64,000 bases of DNA from positions 1-64,000 of the forward strand of contig LNIY01000139.1 of assembly GCA_001449105.1 (NCBI GenBank). The letters run 5' to 3'. This document shows positions 23,292 to 31,229 of the stretch, piece by piece (within the stretch, counting starts at the first letter, position 1; every line of letters starts with the position of its first letter). The notes below the pieces were generated by a model. It saw only the letters and a program-made list of their open reading frames with translations, ran no database searches and was not told where the DNA came from. The position numbers were made by a program, and so were the translations under genes. The stretch is from Caulobacter vibrioides. Its GTDB lineage: Bacteria; Pseudomonadota; Alphaproteobacteria; Caulobacterales; Caulobacteraceae.

Positions 23292-24338
23292 ATGCTGGAT
23301 GAGGCTCGCTCCGTTCCGTCGCCTATCGACGCCCTGGCCCAGGCCCTGGTGGTTTCGTCAGACGCGCCCATACTTCTGCTCGACGGCGACTTCAGGATCG
23401 TCGCGGCGAGCGAGTCCTTCGCCGAAGCCTTTCGCATCGACGTGGAGGAGGCGGTCGGCCTGTCGGCGTTCGTTCTTGGCGAAGGCGAATGGAGCGCGCC
23501 GTCGTTGCGAGACTTGCTCGCCACCGCGCTGAAGGGGGGCGGCGCTGTCGAGGCCGGTGAGATGGATCTGGTCCGAGCTGGCGAGGACGCCAGGCGACTG
23601 GTGATCAGGGCGCGACGGCTCGACTATGGCGACCCTGCCAACCCGCTTCTGCTTCTGACCATCTTCGACGTGACGGACGCGCGCCTCGCCGACCGCGTCA
23701 AGGACGACCTGGTGCGCGAGAAGGCCGTGCTGTTCGACGAGCTGCAGCACAGGATCGCCAACAGCCTGCAGATCATCGCCAGCATCCTGATGCAGTCGGC
23801 CCGCAAGGCGCCGTCCGCCGAGATCCGCGCCCATGTCGCCGACGCCCACAGTCGAGTGATGTCGGTCGCCGCCCTCCAGCGCCAACTGGTGGAGTCGGGC
23901 GCGGGTGAGGTGGAATTGAAGGCCTACTTCAGGGCGCTGTGCGACGGGATCGCCGCCTCGATGGTCTCCAACCCGGAGAAGCTCACGCTCTCCGTCGTCA
24001 GCGACGAGCACTGGGTGGCGGCGGAGGTTTCGGTAAGCATGGGGCTGATCGTCACCGAGCTGGTCATCAACGCCCTCAAGCACGCGTTTCCAGGCCGCGA
24101 CGGCGGACACATCTATGTGGAGTACAGCGCCTCGGAAGGCGGCTGGACGCTGTCGGTCGCCGACGACGGCGTGGGCATGCCGCCCGCAAGCGGATCCGTC
24201 AGGGTCGGGCTCGGTTCGAGCATCATCCAGGCCCTGGCCAAGCAGTTGAGGGCCGAGGTCGTCCTGGGCGGTTCGGGACCTGGCGCTCGCGTCGCCATTG
24301 TCCACCTGCTTCAACCTCGAGGCGCGTCGAGATCATGA
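23292..24338 (+). CDS. PAS-domain sensor histidine kinase of HisKA_2 type
   Basis: The 348-residue soluble kinase has an N-terminal PAS-like domain (ILLLDGDFRIVAASESFAEAF), a HisKA_2 phospho-acceptor helix with DELQHRIANSLQII, and an HATPase domain with GLIVTELVINALKHAFP (N box) and ADDGVGMP (G1). HisKA_2/HWE kinases commonly act with general-stress or single-domain receivers in alphaproteobacteria. No transmembrane segment is present, so the signal is cytosolic. No partner gene is adjacent. The ATG at 23292 has only a weak ribosome site. Confidence 0.88.
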   Translation: MLDEARSVPSPIDALAQALVVSSDAPILLLDGDFRIVAASESFAEAFRIDVEEAVGLSAFVLGEGEWSAPSLRDLLATALKGGGAVEAGEMDLVRAGEDARRLVIRARRLDYGDPANPLLLLTIFDVTDARLADRVKDDLVREKAVLFDELQHRIANSLQIIASILMQSARKAPSAEIRAHVADAHSRVMSVAALQRQLVESGAGEVELKAYFRALCDGIAASMVSNPEKLTLSVVSDEHWVAAEVSVSMGLIVTELVINALKHAFPGRDGGHIYVEYSASEGGWTLSVADDGVGMPPASGSVRVGLGSSIIQALAKQLRAEVVLGGSGPGARVAIVHLLQPRGASRS

Positions 24339-24432
24339 CGTCGGCTTTGCGGGCGAGGCTTCTGTTCCGCTAGTTTCGCACACCGCATTCGATATGGGCG
24401 GGGCCTCGCAAAGGTATGACCCCGGCCAAAAG

Positions 24433-24460
24433 AAAAGGCCGCCAGCGGAAGCCGGCGGCC
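24433..24460 (-). terminator. Terminator for minus-strand glycine-zipper gene
   Basis: A nine-base stem AAGGCCGCC / GGCGGCCTT (24433-24441 and 24452-24460). Read on the minus strand it is followed by TTTTCTTTTGG, a good U-tract, just downstream of the gene ending at 24504. It may also serve the kinase gene from the other side. Confidence 0.75.
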
Positions 24461-24503
24461 TTCAGTATGTGGAAATCCGGGGAGGAAATCCGCCTAGAGA
24501 AAC

Positions 24504-25115
24504 CTAGTCGACGACCTGGTAGCGGCCCGAGGCGTCGGGGCACACGCGGACGAAGCGCTTCTGGGTGCGGCCGTCCGGCAGGTAGATCGGGCTTTCGGCC
24601 AGGGTGCAGCCGTTGGCGTCGGCGCGGCCTTCGGTCACGCGATAGGAGCGTTCCGACTCGTAGGTGTAGCCGTTGCCGCCGCGGCGATCGTAGTAGGCGT
24701 CGTCATAGCCGCCGTTGTCATAGCCGCGGTCATAGTCGTTGTAGGCGCGCGGCGGCGGGGGAGGCGGCGGGGGAACCGCGCCAGGGGCGCAGGCGGCCGA
24801 GCTGCGGCCGATGTTGCCGCCGACGACCGCGCCGAGCAGGCCGCCCAGCACCGCGCCTTCGGTCTTGGCGCCGCGACCCGCGACGCTGCCGCCGATCGCC
24901 GCGCCGATGCCGGCGCCGGCCAGGCCGCCGCCGGTGGTGCGGTTGGTCGTGCTGCGGCGGCAGGGATCATAGTAGTAGCCGTTGCGGTCGTAGGCCCCGC
25001 CCTGATAGGCGCCCGAGCCGTAGCCATAGGCCTGGGCGGAGGCGACCGTCGGAGCCGCGGCGCCGACGAGGGCCGCGCCGGCGACGAGGGCGCTGATGGC
25101 GGTCCGGATCATCAT
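24504..25115 (-). CDS. Exported glycine-zipper protein
   Basis: The 203-residue protein has a signal peptide (ISALVAGAALVGAAAPTVASAQA), a Tyr/Gly-rich stretch, a glycine-zipper 2TM segment (GGGLAGAGIGAAIGG and VLGGLLGAVVGGNIG, about residues 60-105), a polyproline run of eight and a C-terminal domain with two cysteines (GCTLAESPIYL, VRVCPDASG). Related 17-kDa-antigen-like proteins are in the outer membrane or periplasm. Double ATG at 25115/25112 follows GGGAGAG. Exact role unknown. Confidence 0.78.
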   Translation of the reverse strand: MMIRTAISALVAGAALVGAAAPTVASAQAYGYGSGAYQGGAYDRNGYYYDPCRRSTTNRTTGGGLAGAGIGAAIGGSVAGRGAKTEGAVLGGLLGAVVGGNIGRSSAACAPGAVPPPPPPPPRAYNDYDRGYDNGGYDDAYYDRRGGNGYTYESERSYRVTEGRADANGCTLAESPIYLPDGRTQKRFVRVCPDASGRYQVVD

Positions 25116-25388
25116 CGAAAAACTCTCCCTGAAGGCGGGCGTGACGATCGGGGGACCGTCCGTTGTCCGCACCATGCCAAGCCGTTCCTGAACGGTCGTT
25201 GACCGGACCGTTCATCTTCGTTCACGCACCAGTTCGTTCACGCATGAATGCGCCGAATGAGGTATGGACGCGCTCGAACTGGCTTCTTCGGCGTCGAACT
25301 GGGCGCGGACGAGGCGAAAATGGGGCCACGCCTGCGGCGAGGCTTGAACGGATCGGAACCGGTCAAGGTTCCCGAAGGCGACTCTGGA

Positions 25389-26618
25389 ATGCGTGAACTG
25401 AAAATCGACGCCGTCGGCGGCCAGGGCGACGGCGTCGCCGCGGGCCCGGCCTTCGTGCCCCTGACCCTGCCGGGCGAGCGGATCACCGCCCGCATGGAGG
25501 GCCAGCGCGGCGAGCTGGTCGACGTGCTGGAGGCCAGTCCTGATCGCGTCGCGCCGCCGTGCAAGCACTTCGGCCATTGCGGCGGCTGCGCCCTGCAGCA
25601 CTGGGATATCGCGCCCTATCTCGACTGGAAGCGCGAGCAGGTGGGGCTTCAGTTGAAGCGCGAACGCATCGAGGTCGAGGTGCTGCCCACCTTCGCCTCG
25701 CCGCCGGCCTCGCGCCGCCGGGTGGCGCTGCACGCGCGCGGCGGCAAGGGCGGCGTGCGCCTGGGCTTCAAGGAGCGCCGCTCCTGGAACCTGGTGAAGA
25801 TCGAGGAATGCCCGGTCGCCCATCCCAAGATCGTCGCGGCCCTGCCGGGTCTGGCGCGTCTGGCCCAGCCGTTCCTGGAGCATCCGAAGTCGGCCCCGAC
25901 CCTGCACGTGACCCTGACCGGCACGGGCCTGGACATCGACGTCACCGGCGTCGAGCGCAAGAGCGGGGGGCTGTCGGCCGACGCCCGCGTGCAGGCGGCG
26001 ATGGTCGCCGGCGAGTTCGACTTCGCCCGCGTCACCCTGGCCGGCGAGACGCTTTACATGGCCCGCCAGCCGCTGGTGAAGCTGGGCCCCGCCATCGTGC
26101 CGCTGCCGGCCGGTTCGTTCCTGCAGGCCGTGCCCGCCGCAGAGCAGGCCATGGCCGACTTCACCCTGGCCCACGTGGCGGGCGCCAGCCGCGTCGCCGA
26201 CCTCTTCAGCGGCGTGGGCACCTTCAGCTTCCGTCTGGCGCAGGAGGCCTCGGTCTATGCCGCAGACTTCTCCGAGCCGGCCATCGCCGCCCTCAAGGCC
26301 GCCGTCGGTTCGGCCCCGGGCCTGAAGGCGATCGTCGCCGAGGCGCGCGACCTGACCCGCCGCCCGATGCTGTCGACCGAGCTCGACAAGATGGACGCGG
26401 GGGTCTTTGACCCGCCGCGCGCCGGGGCGCTGGAGCAGACGGTCGAGATCGCCAAGTCCAAGGTCTCGCGCGTGGTCGGCGTGTCGTGCAATCCCACCAC
26501 CTTCGCCCGCGACGCCGGCCTGCTTATCGACGCCGGCTTCAAGCTGGAAAAGGTGCTGCCGGTGGACCAGTTCCTCTGGTCGCCGCATATTGAGCTGGTC
26601 GGGGTCTTTTCGCGATGA
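25389..26618 (+). CDS. rlmD: Fe-S-containing RNA uracil-C5 methyltransferase (RlmD/TrmA family)
   Basis: The 409-residue protein has an N-terminal TRAM-like region (LTLPGERITARMEG), four cluster cysteines (Cys58, Cys64, Cys67 in CKHFGHCGGC and Cys141 in EECPVAHP), SAM motif DLFSGVGTFSF and the catalytic Cys in VSCNPTTFARDA. It methylates uracil C5, most likely in 23S rRNA. The ATG at 25389 is used because the conserved fold starts there; sequence from 25248 is open but unrelated. RlmD/RlmC cannot be separated with certainty by eye. Confidence 0.85.
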   Translation: MRELKIDAVGGQGDGVAAGPAFVPLTLPGERITARMEGQRGELVDVLEASPDRVAPPCKHFGHCGGCALQHWDIAPYLDWKREQVGLQLKRERIEVEVLPTFASPPASRRRVALHARGGKGGVRLGFKERRSWNLVKIEECPVAHPKIVAALPGLARLAQPFLEHPKSAPTLHVTLTGTGLDIDVTGVERKSGGLSADARVQAAMVAGEFDFARVTLAGETLYMARQPLVKLGPAIVPLPAGSFLQAVPAAEQAMADFTLAHVAGASRVADLFSGVGTFSFRLAQEASVYAADFSEPAIAALKAAVGSAPGLKAIVAEARDLTRRPMLSTELDKMDAGVFDPPRAGALEQTVEIAKSKVSRVVGVSCNPTTFARDAGLLIDAGFKLEKVLPVDQFLWSPHIELVGVFSR

Positions 26619-26625
26619 GGCGAGG

Positions 26626-27720
26626 ATGGGCCACAGCGGTGGTGATCGGCTAGGAACGGACCGGGCGGGAACGGACCGGGGAGGCGGTCGCGGCGCGTTC
26701 GCGCTCGACGCCGCCGCGCAGCGGGGCAAGGCCGCGGCCAAGGCGGCCTGGTGGACCGCCGCCGGCGGCTTGGCCAAGTTCATCACCCGCCCGACCGAGG
26801 GCAAGGCCGCGCCGCGCTTTTCCTCCGACGCGCCGCCGGTGTCTCAGGCCAGGTTGCGGCGGGCCTATCTTTCGGCCTTCGAGAAGGACGCCGCCGACGT
26901 CGCCGCCGGCCTCTACCCGCCGATGGAGGACGCGCCCAGCCATCCGGCCGCCTCGATCCTCAAGGCCTGGGACTTCCTGGCCGACGCCCGCGAGGTCGAC
27001 GGCCGGCGCCGGCGGGGCGACGGCGTCGAGGTGCGCGACGATCCCAAAAGCCAGGGCTACCCGGCCTATTACCGGCAGAACTTCCACTATCAGAGCGGCG
27101 GCTGGTTCACCGCCGACAGCGCCCGCCGCTACGACGCCCAGGTCGAGGCGCTGTTCTCGGGCGCGGCCGGAGCGATGCGGCGGCGGGCTCTGTCGCTGCT
27201 GGCCCGGCGCTGGCGAGGGCGGGACCAGCGCGTACTGACCGCCGTCGACCTGGCCTGCGGCTCGGGCGCCTTCCTGCGGGATCTGGCGCAGGCCTTTCCC
27301 CGCGCGGCCCTGGCGGGCGTCGATCTGTCGCCGGCCTATCTGACCGAGGCGCGCACGCGCTCGGGGCGGGGCATGGTGCAGGCCAACGCCGAGCATCTGC
27401 CGTTCGCCAACGCCAGCCTGGACGCGGTCACCTGCGTCTACCTGTTTCACGAACTGCCGCCGCGCGTCCGGCCCATCGTCGCGGCCGAGATTGCCCGGGT
27501 GCTGAAGCCCGGCGGCGTGCTGGCCTTCGCCGACTCCGTCCAGCCGTCCGACGAGCCGCACCTGGCGCGGATGCTGGAGGCGTTCCCGGCCTATTTCCAC
27601 GAGCCGTTCTACGGCAGCTATGCCGAGGAGGACCTTCCGGCGCTGTTCGCGGCGGCGGGGCTGCGGGTCGTGGGGCAGGACAAGGCGTTCCTGACCAAGG
27701 CGCTGCTGCTGGAGAAGTAA
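26626..27720 (+). CDS. Class I SAM-dependent methyltransferase of unknown substrate
   Basis: The 364-residue protein has an N-terminal region of about 180 residues with a conserved-looking RRAYLSAFEKDAADVAAGLYPPM and YPAYYRQNFHYQSGGWFT, and a C-terminal Rossmann domain with motif I DLACGSGAFLRDL, GVDLSP and RVLKPGGVLAFADS. It starts seven bases after the RNA methyltransferase stop, so it is probably cotranscribed. A shorter product from a later start is possible because the first 35 residues are low complexity. Confidence 0.8.
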   Translation: MGHSGGDRLGTDRAGTDRGGGRGAFALDAAAQRGKAAAKAAWWTAAGGLAKFITRPTEGKAAPRFSSDAPPVSQARLRRAYLSAFEKDAADVAAGLYPPMEDAPSHPAASILKAWDFLADAREVDGRRRRGDGVEVRDDPKSQGYPAYYRQNFHYQSGGWFTADSARRYDAQVEALFSGAAGAMRRRALSLLARRWRGRDQRVLTAVDLACGSGAFLRDLAQAFPRAALAGVDLSPAYLTEARTRSGRGMVQANAEHLPFANASLDAVTCVYLFHELPPRVRPIVAAEIARVLKPGGVLAFADSVQPSDEPHLARMLEAFPAYFHEPFYGSYAEEDLPALFAAAGLRVVGQDKAFLTKALLLEK

Positions 27721-27721
27721 T

Positions 27722-27850
27722 GCTCCCCCTGAAGGGGGAGCTGTCGCGAAGCGACTGAGGGGGAAGAAATTGAGGCGTTGGAGCCGCCTGAACTCAGCAG
27801 AAGCTTCCCCCTCCGGCCCTGCGGGCCGCCTCCCCCTTCAGGGGGAGGAT
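27722..27850. repeat. Family B repeat pair
   Basis: CTCCCCCTGAAGGGGGAG followed by CTGTCGCGAAGCGACTGAGGGGGAAG, and the inverted half CTTCCCCCTCCGGCC...CTCCCCCTTCAGGGGGAG. It fills the gap between convergent genes. Confidence 0.85.
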
Positions 27851-27851
27851 C

Positions 27852-28634
27852 TCACTGCGCCTGGCTGACCACCGCGAACCCCGCCCCCTGCGGGTCGGAG
27901 GCCATGTAGATCCAGCTGCCGCCGGGCACCTGGTGGACATCCATCATCGTGGTCGCGCCGGCCGCCAGAGCGCGATCACGGGCGGCCGAGGCGCTGTCGA
28001 CCTGGGCGTAGTAGTTCCAGAACGACACCGGCAAGTCGGCCGGCTTGGTCATCATGCCGCCGGCGTCCGGACCGCCGGCCTCGTAGGCGAACAGCTGGTA
28101 GGTTCCCATCGGGCCCATGTCGATGGCCATGCTCTTCACCCAGCCGAACAGCTTGGAATAGAAGGCGAAAGCGCCTTCCAGGTCGCCCGCCATCAGCTCG
28201 CGCCAGCCGAACGTGCCGGGGGCGCCGTCGACCGGCTGCGGCGGGATCTCGTCGCGTGGGAACGGCTTGAACAGGGTGAAGACCGCGCCATAGGGGTCGG
28301 CGACCACCGAGAAGCGGCCGACCGTCGGGATGTCGCCGGCGGGGATGAACACCGAGCCGCCGGCCTCGACCACCTTGCCGACATAGGCGTCGACGTCGTC
28401 GACGAATATGTAGCCGATCCAGCCGGGACGGGCGCCTTCGGGACAGCCGCCCTCGGGCGTGAAGACGCCGCCGACGCCGGCTTCGCCGACATTGAGGATC
28501 ATGTACGGGGTCGGCCCCGGCATGCCCGAATCCGTCGGGGTCCAGCCCACGACCTTGGCGTAGAAGGCGGACGCGGCCTCCACGTCGGTGGTCATCAGTT
28601 CGTACCAGCCGAACCGTCCGTTGGTCTCCGACAT
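27852..28634 (-). CDS. Two-domain VOC (glyoxalase-like) protein
   Basis: The 260-residue protein is a tandem VOC repeat: FGWYELMTTDVEAASAFYAKVVGW at the start and FGWRELMAGDLEGAFAFYSKLFGW near residue 138 are aligned copies. This CFP32-like group is common in actinobacteria and proteobacteria, usually of unknown activity. The ATG at 28634 follows GGGAGAG. It is 88 bases downstream of the GFA gene and on the same strand. Confidence 0.85.
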   Translation of the reverse strand: MSETNGRFGWYELMTTDVEAASAFYAKVVGWTPTDSGMPGPTPYMILNVGEAGVGGVFTPEGGCPEGARPGWIGYIFVDDVDAYVGKVVEAGGSVFIPAGDIPTVGRFSVVADPYGAVFTLFKPFPRDEIPPQPVDGAPGTFGWRELMAGDLEGAFAFYSKLFGWVKSMAIDMGPMGTYQLFAYEAGGPDAGGMMTKPADLPVSFWNYYAQVDSASAARDRALAAGATTMMDVHQVPGGSWIYMASDPQGAGFAVVSQAQ

Positions 28635-28722
28635 CGCTCTCTCCCTTTTATCGGCCCGGCTCGGGCCGTGTTCGGCGCAAGGACGAACGGCTGACGCCTG
28701 TCCCGACAGGCGGCGCGTCATT

Positions 28723-29148
28723 TCAGTCCGGCATGGTCTCGAAGGCTGCCAAGCCCCGCGGCAGCACCACCCAGTCTGGTTTGTCGCGCAGGAAGAGGGC
28801 CATGGTCGGGGAAAACAGCGAGGCGTCGTCCAGCGATCCGGCATAGATCGTGTGGCTCTCGTCGACCCCGACCTCGCCGCCGAAAACGAGGCCGCCGCAG
28901 GCCGGGCAAGCGTTGCGCAGGGCCTCGCCGCCCCGGAAGGCCGGCGAGCGGACCTTCAGCGTCTCGCCGGTGATCGTCACCGCCGAGGCCGCAAAGCCCA
29001 TGAACGGCACGAAGCCCGAGCCCGAGGCCTTGCGGCAGTCGGCGCAGCAGCAATAGCCCTGGTACAGCGGCTCGCCCGCAGCGCTCCAGCGCACGGCGCC
29101 GCACAGGCACCCTCCGGAATAACGGCGTTCTGTCGTCATGGGCGGCAT
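28723..29148 (-). CDS. GFA/CENP-V family zinc-binding protein
   Basis: The 141-residue protein has the Mss4-like zinc cysteines of the GFA family: GGCLCGAVRW, YCCCADCRKASGSGF and NACPACGG. Members include formaldehyde-activating enzyme Gfa and many aldehyde- or glutathione-adduct-linked proteins. The start at 29148 (MPPMTTE) is preferred because AGGAAGG lies nine bases upstream. Confidence 0.88.
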   Translation of the reverse strand: MPPMTTERRYSGGCLCGAVRWSAAGEPLYQGYCCCADCRKASGSGFVPFMGFAASAVTITGETLKVRSPAFRGGEALRNACPACGGLVFGGEVGVDESHTIYAGSLDDASLFSPTMALFLRDKPDWVVLPRGLAAFETMPD

Positions 29149-29202
29149 TGATGGGCCTTCCTGTGACAGGTGCAAGCGGAGAGGGCGGCGTCGCTGCCCC
29201 TC

Positions 29203-29345
29203 ATCGTCATCCCGGAAAGCGCGCAGCGCTTATCCGGGACCCAGGGGGCGGGGCACGGCGTCTGAACTTGCCGCCACAGCTACGGCGACGCAATGCGGCG
29301 ACCCCTGGGTCCCGGGTCTTCGCTTCGCTTCGCCCGGGATGACGA
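29203..29345. repeat. Family E inverted repeat
   Basis: TCGTCATCCCGGAAAGCGC...TTATCCGGGACCCAGGGG pairs with CCCCTGGGTCCCGGG...GCCCGGGATGACGA. Each arm also folds on itself (AGCGC/GCGCT; CTTCGCTTCG). This is the only copy of this family seen in the window. Confidence 0.8.
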
Positions 29346-29368
29346 GTTTGGGTGCGAAGGAGGCCCTC

Positions 29369-30475
29369 CTAAAACAAACTCAACTGATCCCCCGCCCTGG
29401 GCGGGACGCGGAACTGGGTGACGTCGAGACGGGGCAGGGGGCTGTCGAGTTCGAAGCGCCTGAGGGCGGCGTGGAAGCGCTGGTTCAGCACCTCGGCCAC
29501 CGGGCCTTCGCCGGTCATGCGCTTGCCGAACTCGCTGTCGTAGGCCGCGCCGCCGCGCATCTGGCGCACCAGCGACATCACCCGCTTGGCGCGGTCGGGG
29601 TGATCGGAGGCCAGCCACTGCTCGAACAGGCCGTGGATCTCCATCGGCAGGCGGATGGCGACATAGCCGGCCGCGACAGCGCCCGCTTCCTTGGCCCGTT
29701 CCAGCACCGCCTCCATCTCGTGGTCGTTCAGCGACGGGATGGCCGGGGCGAACATCACGATGGTCGGCACGCCGGCTTCCGAAAGCTGGCGCACGGCGTC
29801 GAGGCGGCGCTCGGGCGTGGCCGCGCGCGGCTCCATGCTGCGGGCCAGCTTGCGGTCCAGCGTGGTGATCGACACCGCCGCGCGGGCCAGGCCCGCTCGG
29901 CCCATCTCGCCCAGGATGTCGAGGTCGCGGGTGATCAGGGCCGACTTGGTGATGATCGAGAACGGGTGGCGAAAGCGGCTCAGCGTCTCCAGCACGCCCC
30001 GGGTGACCCGCAGACCGCGTTCCTGCGGCTGGTAGGGATCGGTGTCGCCGCCGATGTGAACGCTGCCCACCTTGTAGGTCGGCTTGGAAAGCTCGCGGTC
30101 GAGCAGCTTGCCGGCCTCGGGCTTGAAGAACAGCTTGCTCTCGAAGTCGAGGCCGGGCGAGAGGCCCAGATAGGCGTGGGCGGGCCGGGCGTAGCAGTAG
30201 ATGCAGCCGTGCTCGCAGCCGCGATAGGGGTTGATCGAGCGGTCGAAGCCGACGTCGGGGCTCTTGTTGCGGGCGATAACGGTCTTGGACTTCATGGCCA
30301 GCACGCTGGTGGTCAGCACCCGCGCGGCGTTGTCGTCCTCGGTCCAGCCGTCGTCGAAGGGCTCGGAGGTCAGGCTCTCGTAGCGGCCGGTCTCGTTGCT
30401 GCGCGCGCCGCGACCGCGCAGGGCGGCGGTTCCCTGCTTGTATGCGGTGTCGGTGAAGGAGCGGCGCGTCTGCAT
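29369..30475 (-). CDS. PA0069-family radical SAM protein with C-terminal clamp-like motif
   Basis: The 368-residue protein has the radical SAM cluster CEHGCIYC (Cys87, Cys91, Cys94) and NPYRG before it, typical of the PA0069/Rv2578c group related to spore photoproduct lyase. It ends in QLSLF at 364-368, matching the QL(S/D)LF consensus for binding the DNA polymerase III beta clamp. Together these suggest DNA repair, but the reaction is not established for the family and this is inference. The gene is monocistronic and divergent from 30556. Confidence 0.85.
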   Translation of the reverse strand: MQTRRSFTDTAYKQGTAALRGRGARSNETGRYESLTSEPFDDGWTEDDNAARVLTTSVLAMKSKTVIARNKSPDVGFDRSINPYRGCEHGCIYCYARPAHAYLGLSPGLDFESKLFFKPEAGKLLDRELSKPTYKVGSVHIGGDTDPYQPQERGLRVTRGVLETLSRFRHPFSIITKSALITRDLDILGEMGRAGLARAAVSITTLDRKLARSMEPRAATPERRLDAVRQLSEAGVPTIVMFAPAIPSLNDHEMEAVLERAKEAGAVAAGYVAIRLPMEIHGLFEQWLASDHPDRAKRVMSLVRQMRGGAAYDSEFGKRMTGEGPVAEVLNQRFHAALRRFELDSPLPRLDVTQFRVPPRAGDQLSLF

Positions 30476-30555
30476 GCGGGCATCCTACGCGCACGATGAG
30501 AACATAACAAGAACTACGCTTGACGGCGGGTGCGGCGTGTCGCCTAAGGCGAAGC

Positions 30556-31035
30556 ATGATCTCGGTGATCCTTCCCGCCGTCGCGCCCGCGCATACGCTC
30601 GCTCAGCTTCTGGCCCAACTGGTGCCGGCCGCCGTCGACGGTCTCGTCAAGGAGGTGGTGATCGCCGGCGTCTCCGAGCCGGGGCTTGAGGCCTTGATCG
30701 AGGACAGCGGGGCGCGGTTCGTGGCGGCCTCCGGCGATCGCGGAGCGCTGCTGGCGGCCGGCGCCGCGGTGGCGCGGGGCGATTGGATTCTGACGCTGGA
30801 TCCGATGCGGAGCCTGCCGGAAACCTGGCGGGGCCCGGTCGAGGCGCATCTGGCCGGCGGAGCGGGGGCTGCGGCGCTGCTGCTGGCCCCGGGCGGCTGG
30901 CTGGCGCGGTTGAGCGCGCCGCCGCTGGGGGTGCTGGTGCGGCGGTTGGACTATGTGGCGACGGGCGGGTTTGCAGGGCATGCGCCGGAGAAGGCGCTGG
31001 CGGGGCGGCTGAAGGCGCGGCGAGTGAGGCTTTAA
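30556..31035 (+). CDS. Glycosyltransferase-2-like small protein
   Basis: The 159-residue protein begins MISVILPAVAPAHTLAQLLAQL, the first strand and helix of a GT-A fold, and has WILTLDPMRSLPETW at the usual DxD region, though only one Asp is kept. It is much shorter than true family 2 transferases and may be a non-catalytic member. The ATG at 30556 follows AAGGCGAAGC. Confidence 0.65.
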   Translation: MISVILPAVAPAHTLAQLLAQLVPAAVDGLVKEVVIAGVSEPGLEALIEDSGARFVAASGDRGALLAAGAAVARGDWILTLDPMRSLPETWRGPVEAHLAGGAGAAALLLAPGGWLARLSAPPLGVLVRRLDYVATGGFAGHAPEKALAGRLKARRVRL

Positions 31036-31036
31036 G

Positions 31037-31155
31037 ATCCTCCCCCTGAAGGGGGAGGTGTCGACGAAGTCGACGGAGGGGGAGGGACTTCCCACCACCG
31101 TATAGATTTCCCCCTCCGACCGCTTCGCGGCCACCTCCCCCTTCAGGGGGAGGAT
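31037..31155. repeat. Family B repeat pair
   Basis: GATCCTCCCCCTGAAGGGGG with GTCGACGAAGTCGAC and the inverted half ending CTCCCCCTTCAGGGGGAG at 31155. It follows the stop at 31035 directly. Confidence 0.85.
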
Positions 31156-31229
31156 CGCAAGCGTCGACTTCGCCCCGCTGGGGAGAAGGAACATTGCGGT
31201 TTCCACCCGCCCCGCGTTATCGAGAACCC

